From NCBI GenBank assembly GCA_963788055.1, contig CAWBFA010000003.1, positions 62,001 through 126,000 of the forward strand: a DNA stretch of 64,000 nt, in the 5' to 3' direction. Under the pieces are notes generated by a model. It saw only the letters and a list, made by a program, of their open reading frames with translations. It was not told the origin of the DNA and did no database searches. A program made the position numbers and the translations under genes. Source of the DNA: JACCTU01 sp963788055. Its GTDB lineage: Bacteria; Actinomycetota; Thermoleophilia; Gaiellales; Gaiellaceae. Below are positions 44,210 through 53,937 of the stretch, piece by piece. Position 1 is the stretch's first letter, and every line of letters begins with the position of its first letter.

Positions 44210-45757
44210 GTGGGTGCGGCTGAACCGACCGGGGGAACGGCGACGGATTCGAACGTCCGGACGTCTCTTCTTGCGAGGGCTCGTCATGGGTCTGGTTTCG
44301 TGCGCGGCGGCGCATGGCCGACGATCGTACGCCGTCGCGGCTGGGTCGTTCGGCGAGCCCTCCTTGCCGGAGACGTTCTCGGACTCCTCGCAGCGTTCTT
44401 CGGGACTGCGCTTCTCTTCCACGCGAGCGGCGGGGCGCCCGGCGACTTCCCGTTCCGCTTCGAACTCCTGATCTTCATCGCGACGCTCCCCATATGGGTG
44501 GTCGCCGCGAAGCTCTACGGCCTTTACGACCAAGATGAGAGGTGGACCGATCACTCGACTGCTGACGAGTTGGTGACGGTCTTCCATCTCGTGACCGTCG
44601 GAGTCTGGTCGTTCTTCGCATTCTCCTGGATCGCAGGCCTGACCAACCCGGATCAGCGGAAGCTGACGATGTTCTGGGTGCTCGCGATCGTCTTCATCGC
44701 AGGTTCCCGCGGACTCGCCCGAACGCTCGCCCGCCGGCATCCCGGATACATCCAGCGAGTCGTTGTCGTCGGGGCCGGAGACGTCGGGCAGCTCATCGGG
44801 CGGAAGCTGCGGCAGCACCCCGAGTACGGTGTTGAGCTCCTCGGGTTCGTCGATTCGGACCCGAAGGAGAAGCGTGCCGACCTCGCAGACACGAGCGTGC
44901 TGGGTGGGCTGGACGAGCTTCCGAGGCTCGTCCGGGAGCGGAACGTCGACCGTGTCGTGGTCGCGTTCGCGCGGGATTCACATGAGGAGCTCCTCCGGGT
45001 GATCGGCGAGTTGCGCGAACTCAACGTCCAAGTCGACGTCGTTCCGCGCTTGTTCGAGGCAGTCGGCCCCGCAGGGGACATGCACTCCGTCGAGGGCCTG
45101 CCGCTCGTCGCACTGCCGCCGGCCCGTCTCTCGCGGTCGACGCGTTTGCTCAAGCGCACCCTGGACGTCGTGGCCGCGTTGGCGGCGCTCGTTCTGGTCG
45201 CCCCGGTGTTCGCTGCCGCCGCGCTCTGGATCAGGCGCGACTCGTCCGGGCCGGTCTTCTTCCGGCAGACGCGACTCGGGATGAACATGCGCGAGTTCAC
45301 CGTTCTGAAGTTCCGAACGATGCGGGAGGACACCGATGACGCGCCGCACCGCGAGTACGTCGGGACGATCATGGATTCCCGGGCTCCGGTCGGCGAGAAC
45401 CGGATCTACAAGCTCGAGCGCGCCGACTCCGTGACTCGCGTCGGCCGGATCCTCCGGCGCACGAGCCTCGACGAGCTTCCCCAGTTGATCAACGTCCTCC
45501 GCGGCGACATGTCGCTCGTGGGGCCCCGCCCATGCATTCCGTACGAGCTCGAGCTCTTCGAGCCCCAGCACTTCGAGCGGTTCCTCGTGCCGGCCGGTGT
45601 CACCGGTCTGTGGCAGGTCTCCGCGCGTGCGCGCTCGACATTTTGCGAGGCGCTCGATCTCGACGTAGCGTATGCCCGAAGCGCTTCGCTCAGTCTCGAC
45701 GTGCGGATCCTTCTCCGGACGCCGCTGGTGCTCCTCAGGCGTGGGGGGACCGCGTGA
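44210..45757 (+). CDS. Initiating polyprenyl-phosphate sugar phosphotransferase (WbaP/CpsE-like)
   Basis: 515 aa. It transfers a sugar 1-phosphate from a nucleotide sugar to undecaprenyl phosphate, starting the repeat unit. Four to five N-terminal helices (LLAGDVLGLLAAFFGTALLF, ELLIFIATLPIWVVAAKLYG), then a Rossmann-like CoA-binding domain (QRVVVVGAGDVGQLIGRKLR, about residues 183-202), a membrane-dipping helix at about 315 (KRTLDVVAALAALVLVAPVF) and the catalytic domain: GPVFFRQTRLGMNMREFTVL KFRTM, RRTSLDELPQLINVLRGDMS LVGPRPCIP, and PAGVTGLWQVSAR. All bacterial-sugar-transferase motifs are intact. The GTG start is at 44210; the TGA shares one base with the next ATG (TGATG). Confidence 0.93.
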   Translation: MGAAEPTGGTATDSNVRTSLLARARHGSGFVRGGAWPTIVRRRGWVVRRALLAGDVLGLLAAFFGTALLFHASGGAPGDFPFRFELLIFIATLPIWVVAAKLYGLYDQDERWTDHSTADELVTVFHLVTVGVWSFFAFSWIAGLTNPDQRKLTMFWVLAIVFIAGSRGLARTLARRHPGYIQRVVVVGAGDVGQLIGRKLRQHPEYGVELLGFVDSDPKEKRADLADTSVLGGLDELPRLVRERNVDRVVVAFARDSHEELLRVIGELRELNVQVDVVPRLFEAVGPAGDMHSVEGLPLVALPPARLSRSTRLLKRTLDVVAALAALVLVAPVFAAAALWIRRDSSGPVFFRQTRLGMNMREFTVLKFRTMREDTDDAPHREYVGTIMDSRAPVGENRIYKLERADSVTRVGRILRRTSLDELPQLINVLRGDMSLVGPRPCIPYELELFEPQHFERFLVPAGVTGLWQVSARARSTFCEALDLDVAYARSASLSLDVRILLRTPLVLLRRGGTA

Positions 45758-48357
45758 TGGCCAGAGGGAGGCGGGACGCTCGGCTCGGAATCGGCGTGAT
45801 AGGGCTCGGCTACTGGGGCCCAAACCTCGTCCGGAATCTCGCCGACATGGACACTGTGAAGGCCCTCGCGCTTTGCGACAGCAACCCGGACGCACTCGAG
45901 GCCGTCGCTCTGCGGTACCCCGGCGCGCGCAAGACGGCGCACTACCAGGAGATCCTGGCACGTAGCGACGTCGACGCGGTCGTCGTCGCCACTCCCATCT
46001 CCACCCACGCACGCCTCGCGCGGGAGGCGCTCGCCGCGGGCAAGCACGTGTTCGTCGAGAAGCCGCTCGCCTCGAGCTCCACGGAGGCTGTCGCCCTCGC
46101 GAAGCTCGCGGATGCAAGCGGCCTGGTGCTGATGCCAGGCCACACCTTCCTCTACAGCCCGCCGGTGCGGAAGATCAAGGAGATCATCGACTCCGGCGAG
46201 CTCGGAGAGATCTACTTCATCTCGACCAGCCGGGTGAACCTCGGGCTGCACCAATCCGACGTCAGCGTGGTCTGGGATCTCGGCCCGCACGACGTCTCGA
46301 TTCTTCGGTACTGGCTCGGCGAGCTCCCGAGCGATGTCTCGGCCATCAGCCGCAACTGCGTCCTGCCGGGCGTTCCCGATGTCGCGTTCATCAACCTACG
46401 GTTCCCCTCGGGCACGGTCGCCAACGTCGAGCTGTCCTGGCTCGCGCCGAGCAAGCTCCGTCGGACGACCATCGTCGGCTCGCACAAGATGGTCGTCTAC
46501 GACGACACGAGCAACGAGTCGGTCCGGATCTTCGACTCCGGAGCGAACCTGCCCGACCCTGAAAGCTTCGGCGAGTACCGTCTCAGCTACCGGACGGGCG
46601 ACATCGTGTCGCCGTCGATCGATCCGACCGAGCCGCTCTCGCTGGAGTTGGCGGACTTCGTCGCGGCGATCCAGGAAGGCCGCACTCTGACGTCGTCTCC
46701 AGAAGTCGGCATCGACGTCGTTCGGACCCTCGAGGCCGTGGATCGATCGCTCGCCGCGGACGGTGCACCCGTGCTGGTGGACGGAACGAAGGAGCCCCCG
46801 GACATCGCCGAACAGCTGACGCATCGGCTCCACAAGGTCGCCGCGGGGGAGGACGAGCCGAGCGCGGTGACGCCCTCGAACGAGCAGACCATTGGCACGG
46901 CCATCCTCGGTGGTGGCCCGGCAGGTCTCACCGCCGGCTACGTCCTCGCGCTGCGTGGTAAGCCGGGCGCGGTCTTCGAGGCCGACGGCGTGGTGGGAGG
47001 GATCGCGAAAACCGTTCAGTTCAACGGGTATCGGTTCGACCTTGGCGGACACCGCTTCTTCACCAAGCTGAAGCCCATCGAGCGCCTGTGGGAGGCGATC
47101 ATGGGTGACGACTTCCTCACTCGGCCGCGGCTCTCGCGCATCTTCTACAACGGGAAGTTCTTCTCCTACCCGCTTGGCGCGAAGGATCTCTTCGCTCGGC
47201 TCGGGATCTGGGAGTCGGCGCTGTGCGGCTTCTCCTATCTCCGGGAAGTGCGAAGGCGCCGCAAGCCGGCAGAGACGTTCGAGGAGTGGGTGACGACGCG
47301 GTTCGGCAGTCGGCTCTACGACGCATTCTTCCGCTCGTATACGGAGAAGGTGTGGGGGATCCCGGGGTCCGAGATCCGATCGCAATGGGCGGCGCAGAGG
47401 ATCAAGAACTTTTCGCTCGGTCAGGCGGTGCTAACGATGCTGGGAATGCGTCGCCAGCACGTAACGACCTTGATCGAGGAGTTCCGCTATCCGCGGCTCG
47501 GCCCGGGCGAGATGTGGGAGCGGCTGGCCGAAAAGCTCGACCGCGGTGGCATTCCGGTTCACCTGAACCAGCGGTGCACGTCTGTCCGACATGGGAACGG
47601 CCGCGTCACGAGCGTGACGACTCGGCGGAACGGCGACGAGTACGAGCACCGCGTCGATGGTGTCCTCACGAGCCTCGCCCTTCGTGACCTGATCGCGATG
47701 CTCGACCCGGCCGCTCCTGCGCACGTGGTCGAGGCGGCAAAGCGACTGCGGTACCGCGATCTCGTCGTCGTCGCGCTCATCACCAGCGAAGAGGAGCCGT
47801 TCCCCGACAACTGGATCTACGTCCACGACCCCGAAACGCGCGCGGGGCGGGTGCAGAACTACGGAGCGTGGAGTGCCGCGATGGTCAGACCAGGGACGAC
47901 GTGCCTCGGAGTGGAGTACTTCTGCTTCGAAGGAGACGACATCTGGCAGATGCGGGACGAGCAGGCGGTCGAGTTCGCGAAGAGCGAGCTCGCACGAATC
48001 GGCCTGATCGATCCGAGCAAGGTGTTCGACGGCGTGAAGGTTCGAGTTCCGAAGGCGTACCCGATGTACGACGCGAACTACGAAGAGGCGGTCGCGATCA
48101 TTCGCGAGTACCTCGACGAGTTTGAAAACTTGGAGACGTTTGGCCGTAACGGTCTCCATCGCTACAACAACCAGGACCACTCGATGTGGACTGCGATTCT
48201 TGCGACCCTGAATCTCGTCGACGATGCTAACTATGATGTGTGGAGCGTCAACGTCGAGGCCGAATACATCGAGGAGGGCCAGATCGTCGAAGACCTCCTT
48301 GAACTCAAGCCTGCTCCGTCCGCAGCAGAAGAGGGTGGAGCCGCGCTCGCTGTGTAG
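45757..48357 (+). CDS. Fusion: Gfo/Idh/MocA oxidoreductase + FAD-dependent (UDP-galactopyranose mutase/amine oxidase-like) oxidoreductase
   Basis: 866 aa in one uninterrupted frame, in the clean part of the window. Residues 1-370: GIGVIGLGYWGPNLVRNLAD (NAD-binding), VVATPISTHARLAREALAAG, KHVFVEKPLAS with the catalytic EKP lysine, and SVVWDLGPHDVSILRYWLGE with the conserved DxGxHD-like motif, as in WlbA-type UDP-sugar dehydrogenases. A short linker (IAEQLTHRLHKVAAGEDEPS) leads to residues 383-866: AILGGGPAGLTAGYVLALRG (FAD-binding), GGIAKTVQFNGYRFDLGGHR FFTK, SYTEKVWGIPGSEIRSQWAA QR and NQDHSMWTAILATL, as in flavoproteins related to Glf and protoporphyrinogen oxidase. No internal stop separates them. 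The overlap TGATG with the previous gene indicates coupling. It may make or rearrange a keto- or furanose-type nucleotide sugar; inference. Confidence 0.88.
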   Translation: MARGRRDARLGIGVIGLGYWGPNLVRNLADMDTVKALALCDSNPDALEAVALRYPGARKTAHYQEILARSDVDAVVVATPISTHARLAREALAAGKHVFVEKPLASSSTEAVALAKLADASGLVLMPGHTFLYSPPVRKIKEIIDSGELGEIYFISTSRVNLGLHQSDVSVVWDLGPHDVSILRYWLGELPSDVSAISRNCVLPGVPDVAFINLRFPSGTVANVELSWLAPSKLRRTTIVGSHKMVVYDDTSNESVRIFDSGANLPDPESFGEYRLSYRTGDIVSPSIDPTEPLSLELADFVAAIQEGRTLTSSPEVGIDVVRTLEAVDRSLAADGAPVLVDGTKEPPDIAEQLTHRLHKVAAGEDEPSAVTPSNEQTIGTAILGGGPAGLTAGYVLALRGKPGAVFEADGVVGGIAKTVQFNGYRFDLGGHRFFTKLKPIERLWEAIMGDDFLTRPRLSRIFYNGKFFSYPLGAKDLFARLGIWESALCGFSYLREVRRRRKPAETFEEWVTTRFGSRLYDAFFRSYTEKVWGIPGSEIRSQWAAQRIKNFSLGQAVLTMLGMRRQHVTTLIEEFRYPRLGPGEMWERLAEKLDRGGIPVHLNQRCTSVRHGNGRVTSVTTRRNGDEYEHRVDGVLTSLALRDLIAMLDPAAPAHVVEAAKRLRYRDLVVVALITSEEEPFPDNWIYVHDPETRAGRVQNYGAWSAAMVRPGTTCLGVEYFCFEGDDIWQMRDEQAVEFAKSELARIGLIDPSKVFDGVKVRVPKAYPMYDANYEEAVAIIREYLDEFENLETFGRNGLHRYNNQDHSMWTAILATLNLVDDANYDVWSVNVEAEYIEEGQIVEDLLELKPAPSAAEEGGAALAV

Positions 48358-48369
48358 CCGGCAGTCCGC

Positions 48370-49420
48370 TCAGCGGTTATGGCGCTCGAGTCGCGGTTCG
48401 ACGTCTTTGTTCTCACTGATACCGCGCCGTCGCCGCACGTGCCTGATGAGCCCTGCCGGGACCGATGCAACGCCGGTGACGTGGTGAAGGACGTGCAGTG
48501 GGACTCCGGCCGCGGCCTGTTTGGCGCCTCCGACTCGAAGCAGCAGGCGATAGAAACGCCAGTTGAGCAACACGAGCGCCAAGGCCGAAGCGAGGGCGAG
48601 GCGGCGACGGCGGAGCAGCGTCGCGGACGCGGCCGTGAGCGAGACGAGCGCGCTGAGTCGGTGCCGCCAACCCAAGTTGAGCGTACTCGGCAGCGATCGC
48701 GAACGCACGAGCAGCTCGACCCACGGAACCCCTCGGTCACGGAAGTCCGACCGAACCATCTCGAAGAGCGTCCACCGCTTCAGGTGCGTGCCCTGGATCG
48801 AGGGGTCGAGCAGCGATGCTCGTGCCCCGCCCGGGCGAGCCGCATCCCGAGCTCGACATCTTCGATCGACGGCCGCTCGAAGCTCTCATCGAACCCGCCG
48901 ACACCGTCGAACGCCGCGCGCCGTACCGCGCCGATCCCCGACCAGAACGTCTGCGCCGGACCCGCGCCCTCGTGGTGGACATGGTGGTGGAGCAGGTTGC
49001 GGAACCGCGAGACGAGCCCCGGCGCTGCGGGCGCGTCGTCGTACGACCCGAAGACGCCTGCGAGGTCCGGGCGACGCTTCGAGCACGTGCCGGATCCGCG
49101 CGAGCGCGTCATGGTGGACGCGACGTCGGCATCGACGAAGACGACATGTCGCCCGCCGAGCGCGCGACACCGGCATTTCTCGCTCGACCGGCGCTTGCTC
49201 CTGCCAAGTCGTCGACGACAACGAGCTCGTCCGGCGGCTCGTCGCTCGCCGCGAGCGCGGCGAGGCACACCCCAGCGTCGGCGGCTCGTTCGTCGCGGGG
49301 ACGACGACGGAGAGCCGAAGGCGAGAGGAAGTCAGACGGTCGGGCAGCGGCTGAGACGCCAGTCGAGCGACGGTCGGCGGCGTCGAGAGGCCGAGAAGCC
49401 CGCGGCTATCCTCCTTCTCT
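48370..49420 (-). CDS. Glycosyltransferase family 2 with C-terminal membrane helix, frameshifted
   Basis: About 340 aa, with perhaps five breaks. Reading from the right: SVVVPATNEPPTL, DELVVVDDLAGASAGRARNA, VVFVDADVASHHDALARIRH (DxD-type metal site), GVFGSYDDAPAAPGLVSRFR NLLHHHVHHEGAGPAQTFWS GIGAVRRAAFDGVGGFDESF, PSIEDVELGMRLARAGHEHR (acceptor ED motif), and a hydrophobic C-terminal part (LALASALALVLLNWRFYRLL). A Shine-Dalgarno-like AGAAGGAGG on the minus strand near 49410 suggests the start is about 49400-49420; the start codon itself is obscured. Convergent with the fusion gene. Membrane-associated GT2. Confidence 0.65.
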
Positions 49421-49499
49421 GAATGCGGTCATCGGAGTAATCTGCAACCGCTCGGCTCGCGCCGCTCGGCTGGTTCGTGCTCGCGGCCGCAACGTCGGT

Positions 49500-50884
49500 T
49501 GGGGCGTGCTTGGGCGGCATATGTCCTGATGTCTCCGGAGTCGATCTCCTACTCGAGCTGTTATCGCCCCGCTCGTCCTCGCAATCATTGTGCTAGGCGC
49601 CTGGTGCTGACGCCAACACGTTTCTCGTCGTCTCGTTTCCTCGCGTTCGCGACGCGCCAGCTGACGTCCGGGTATGCGGTGTCGGTCGGTCCGGGTGCGG
49701 CGTACGGCAGCGACATGATCGTCGGCATCGTCTTGCTGCGCGGGCTCCTACCGCGAGACCGAGTCAGGACCGCGAAGCGCTTGAGCCGGTTGACGACTGC
49801 GGCGTCTGCCGCGTGGATCGTCATGATGCTTCTCGCGGCAGCGCGCGGTCTCGAACGCGGGAACGTCGCTCGACAACGTCGTGAGGCTTGGGATGGCGGC
49901 CATCTATTGGCCCCTACTGTACTTCGGCTTCTCACGGACGTTCCGTGAGCGCGACTTCGACGTCGACCGCTTCTTCGGGGGCATCTGCGTGGTCGGGTTG
50001 GCTCTCGTCGGATACATGCTCGATGATGCGGGCGCTCGGCCGCCCGTTCGAGCCTCCGGACCAGGTTGGGCGGCTCGGCGAGGTCGTCGCGAGCTCCGGA
50101 GCCGTGTACGACGTGATTTCGGCTTCTGGAGCGCTTTCATCGTCTACCCGGCGATCGCGCTGCTCGCGATCGGTCGCCTCGTCTACGAGCGAAACCGCGC
50201 GCTGACATGGATCGCGTAGGCGCCGTCGTGCGTGGCGGCGACGCTGTTGACGCTGATCCGAGCAGAGATCTTCGGCCTTGCTGCCGGAATCGTCGGCCGT
50301 CGTCGTGCTGAGCGGCCGCTTCCGAGGCGCCTCGCGTGTCGTCGAGCCACGCCGCTCGGCAGTGGTGGCGCTCGCGGCGGTCTTGATCGCGGTTGGTGCG
50401 GTCGTCACGCTGGTCGACCCCGGGTTCGCAACCGTCGTCTTCGGAGCGTTCGCGCGGGCCGTTCGCGGCGCAGTCGGCCGGGCGAGGTCGAACCTCGAGT
50501 ACCGCGTCGAGGCGCTTGAGGTAGGTCGGGACGCCGCGGGCGCCCACGTCCTCGGGCTTGGTCTCCGGTCGCCTGACGAGCAACTTCAGCGCGGCATCGA
50601 CCCTTCGTACCTCGTCCACTCCGGCTACGCGACGATGCTCGTGTATGTCGGCTGGCCGGCCTCATTGCCGGGTTGCTCGCGATCGTGGGCCTCCTGACTC
50701 GATTCCGCCCGCGCCCCGGCGGCCCGTCCTTGGCTGCATCCTGTCCTTGGGCGGAGTCCTCGTCCTGCTGCTCGTCTACTCGTTCGGCGCCTCCGGCATC
50801 GTCGGCGAAGAGCACGTGATGGCTATTGGCGCGCTGTTCGTGGCTGCGAGGTTCGCGCTCGTCGGGCGTGAAGAAGACGAATGA
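49500..50884 (+). CDS. Polytopic membrane protein, probable O-antigen polymerase/ligase-like, heavily frameshifted
   Basis: About 450 aa when joined; breaks are too frequent for a full reconstruction. Hydrophobic pieces: GSDMIVGIVLLRGLLP, LTTAASAAWIVMMLLAAARG, RLGMAAIYWPLLYFGFSRTF, FGGICVVGLALVGYMLDDAG, FWSAFIVYPAIALLAIGRLV, VVALAAVLIAVGAVVTLVDP, then a soluble loop SNLEYRVEALEVGRDA ... PSYLVHSGYATMLVYVGWPA typical of Wzy_C (the H-S-G-Y near the last helices) and GGVLVLLLVYSFGASGIVGE. The TGA at 50882-50884 overlaps the next start (ATGA). It would be the second polymerase-type protein in the locus. The start is uncertain, near 49500. Confidence 0.55.
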
Positions 50885-51880
50885 TCGTCGACTCGGCAGC
50901 CCCGGTCGCAATCGTGATCCCGGTCCACAACGGCTGGGCGCACACGAAGCGAGCGCTTCAGGCGATCCGAGACGCCACGGGCGGTCGAGTAGCCGTCGTC
51001 GTCGTGGACGACGGCTCGAGCGACGGCACGAGTGGGCTCCTGCATGCGGAAGCTCCCGATGTCACGGTCATACCCGGCTCCGGCACGCTCTGGTGGAGCG
51101 GTGCCGCGAATGTCGGCTGCCGCCACGCAATCGCCAACGGCGCGCACACGCTCGTCCTTTTCAACAACGACAACTACGAAATCTCGGATGCCTGTTTCGG
51201 CACACTCCTCAGGCTCGTCGCCGAGAGTGGCGGATGCGTCTCCCCTGTGGTGCTCGAGGAGCATGATGGCCACAGACGCTTGCGGCATGCTGGCGGAGCG
51301 CTCGACTGGCGACGAGGCGGAATTCGGCTGCGAGCTGTGGGATCACCGTACTTGGAGAGCGACCGCATGGTCGATTGCGACTGGCTTCCGGGCAGCGCGC
51401 TCGCTTTTTCGGCCGACCTGTTCGTCGAGCTCGATGGTTTCGACGAACGACGCTTCCCGCAGTACCGCGGCGACATCGATTTCACGCTCCGGGCGCGCCT
51501 TCTCGGACGCCGATGCGTCGTCACGTACGCGTGCTACGTCGTCAACGACCGGAGCCAGGGTGGTCTCGGCTTCGACGGCCGGATTGGGCCACGACGATTC
51601 GTAAGTGGCCTTGTCAGCCTGAAGTCCAACTACAATGTCCGAGAAGCCATCCCGTTCGCGCTCCGGCATTGCCCCCGCGGTCTGCTTCCTCGGTATTTCG
51701 CGTCCTTCTACAGCCGATACGTTTACGCCGCGCTGAAGACTTGGCTACCGCATCGTGTTCGTACGCGCCTCGATCTCGCGGGGCAGAGGCGCGCGCTGCG
51801 CTCGAGTAGACCGCGAGGGGGGCCCGCTTGCTCTCATCGTCGACTTTTCGTCCGCAGCGGTTTTGAGGACAAGCCTCATG
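50881..51880 (+). CDS. Glycosyltransferase family 2 (rhamnosyltransferase-like)
   Basis: About 330 aa. MIVDSAAPVAIVIPVHNGWA is the GT2 start, then GGRVAVVVVDDGSSDGTSGL with the donor-binding Asp pair, GTLWWSGAANVGCRHAIANG, TLVLFNNDNYEI (the D-N-D variant of DxD), DCDWLPGSALAFSADLFVEL DGFDERRFPQYRGDIDFTLR with the catalytic acceptor acidic residues, and a basic C-terminus. LWWSGAANVG is typical of the dTDP-rhamnosyltransferase branch. The frame is intact to about 51800; its 3-prime end is obscured because the frame runs into the next gene after an indel. The stop is probably the TGA at 51864 or 51879. Confidence 0.78.
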
Positions 51881-53004
51881 ACACGAAGCCGGCGGCCGCG
51901 CGTCGCGCTGATCGCGTGGACGGCGGGCTCGGCGGAGCGGAGACGTTCACCGCCGAACTCGCTCTTGCTCTGCACCATGCCGGCGCCGAAGCAGCGGTGA
52001 CGTTCGTGGCGAACCCTGATCCCCTCCGATCACAACTCGAAGCCGAATGCGTTCCCGTAGCCTCGCTCGGGCTGCGCCGCGGGCGCGACGTTCTCCTCCG
52101 CGCGAAGGCACTCGCGCGCACCGTCGCCGCGCAAGGAGACTTCGCGATCGTCGTGTCGTCGGGATATCTCGCGGGCGCGCTGCGCGCCGCCGGCTATGGC
52201 GGCCGGATCATCGCCGTGGAGCACGGTGCGATTCTCCAGCGGCGACAGCTTCCGTTCCACAAGCGGGTGATCCGCGCGGCTGATCGCGCGTCGGGGATCT
52301 GGGCGTGCGACGCCGAAGTCGCAGTATCGGACTTCGTGCTCGAGCACCTGCGCGCTCGACGGCACGCACGGCGGCTCGTGCGGATCTACAACGGCGTCGA
52401 CGTGACGAGGTTTCGACCGTCCGAGGCAAAGACGCGTGACACGTTCGTCGTCGGTTGCACGGCCAGGCTCGTCCCGGGCAAAGGCGTCGACGACCTCATC
52501 CGCGCGTGTGGCCGGCCGGAACTGGCTGGCTCCGTGATCGCGCGGATCGCCGGCGAAGGGCCCGACCGACCTCGGCTCGCCGGCATCGCAGAGGCTATCG
52601 GCGTCGCCGACTCGGTCGAGTTCGTGGGCAGAGTCGCCGACGTCGCTTCGTTCTGGCACGGCTGCGACCTCGCGGTCGTGCCTTCTCGGGAACAGGTCGA
52701 GTCCTTCTGCCTGGCCGCCGTCGAGCCGATGGCCTGTGCACTGCCGGTCGTTGGGACGCGGAACGGGGCGCTCCCGGAGATCATCAGCGAGGGCCGGACA
52801 GGCACGATCGTTGCGCCTGGCGACCCGGGGGGCCTAGCACGTGCGGTCGCGGCGTATCGCGACGGCATCGCCGTGAGAGAGCGGCACGGCAAGAACGCCA
52901 GGGAGGACGTCGAGCGGCGGTTCGACCTCGCGCTCACGGCGGCCTCGTATCTCGACCTGTGCCGAGCGCTCGAGGGCGACGGCGGCGGCCGGATCCGTCG
53001 ATGA
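51878..53004 (+). CDS. Glycosyltransferase family 4, one frameshift near the start
   Basis: About 375 aa. The ATG at 51878 gives MTRSRRPRVALIAWTAG, joined by a slip at about 51915-51928 to LGGAETFTAELALALHHAGA, the classic GGAE loop of GT4. Then GRIIAVEHGAILQRRQLPFH, RLVRIYNGVDVTRFRPSEAK (the hallmark of the domain junction), VVGCTARLVPGKGVDDLIRA, GEGPDRPRLAGIAEAIGVAD, SFWHGCDLAVVPSREQVESF CLAAVEPMACALPVVGTRNG (the E-x7-E donor site, with SFCLAAVE) and GTIVAPGDPGGLARAVAAYR. The stop overlaps the next start by four bases (ATGA). Confidence 0.85.
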
Positions 53005-53937
53005 ACGTGCTCGTCGTCACGAACATGTATCCCACGCCCGAGCATCGGGCGTTCGGTGCAGTCGTGCGCGATCAGGTCGAGGACCTCCGGGAGTGCGGGG
53101 TGCGTGTCGATGTGCTGACGATCGCGGGCCGCGAGCGACGGTCGGAGTACTTTCGGTCGATGGCGAAACTGCGTCGCCTGGTCCGAGTCCACGAGTACGC
53201 AGTGATCCACGCACACTACGGGTTGAGCGGAGCGGTTGCGATCGTGCAGCGGCGCGTTCCGGTCGTCACGACATTCCACGGGAGCGATCTCGGATTCGTA
53301 CGGTGGCAGCGATGGGTGTCGTGGTTCGTGGCGCGCGCGTCGACGCCGGTGGTCGTTGCGCCTCACGGGCGCGCGCGACTCGGCCTTCCGAACGCGCATG
53401 TAATCCCATGCGGGGTAGACACTGAGGTTTTCGCGCCCGTTCCGCGCGAGGAGGCGCGACGCCGGCTGGGCTGGAGCGTTGACGGCCGATACGCCTGCTG
53501 CCCGGCTCGCGCCACAATCCCGTGAAGAGGGTCGATCTCTTCCGTGCGGCCTTCGCCGAGGCCCGCATCGCCGTGCCCGAGCTCCAGGAGCGGACGCTCG
53601 AGGGCCTCACACGCGATCAGGTCGCGCTGATGATGAACGCCGTGGACGTCACCGGTGGTGACTTCCGATCCGAAGGCGCGCCGGTTGCCGTGAAGGAATC
53701 GCTCGCGGTGGTGACACCCGGTCGTCTCGGTTGCCGTCGGTGACGTGCCAGATGTCATCGCAGGACTGCAGGGGTGCGCAACGGTGGAGCGAACGCCCGC
53801 AGCGCTCGGTGCCGCGATCGTAGCGGCGCTCTCCGATCGTCTCGCGCCATGAGCTCCGAGAACGCATTCTCCCCTATGCGCGACCAGCGATCGCCGGACG
53901 ACTCCTCGCGCTCTACGAGGAGGTGAGCGCTCGTTGA
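53001..53937 (+). CDS. Glycosyltransferase family 4, frameshifted
   Basis: About 312 aa, short for the family. MNVLVVTNMYPTPEHRAFGA VVRDQVEDLRECG is a strong GT4 start; VIHAHYGLSGAVAIVQRRVP, VTTFHGSDLGFVRWQRWVSW, NAHVIPCGVDTEVFAPVPRE EARRRLGW follow. After breaks near 53505-53520 and 53655-53730: LFRAAFAEARIAVPELQERT LEGLTRDQVALMMNAVDV, then EGAPVAVKESLAVVTP, AVGDVPDVIAGLQGCATVER and a basic tail ending VSAR. Part of the donor-binding region (normally two alpha/beta repeats) looks compressed, which may be a real deletion or missing bases near 53500. The stop overlaps the next start (TTGA). Confidence 0.72.

Noticed and set aside
50881..53004. One 707-codon protein fusing GT2 and GT4
   Set aside because: An indel near 51915-51928 puts the GT4 body in the GT2 frame; the GT4 has its own ATG at 51878 continuing as a normal N-terminus.
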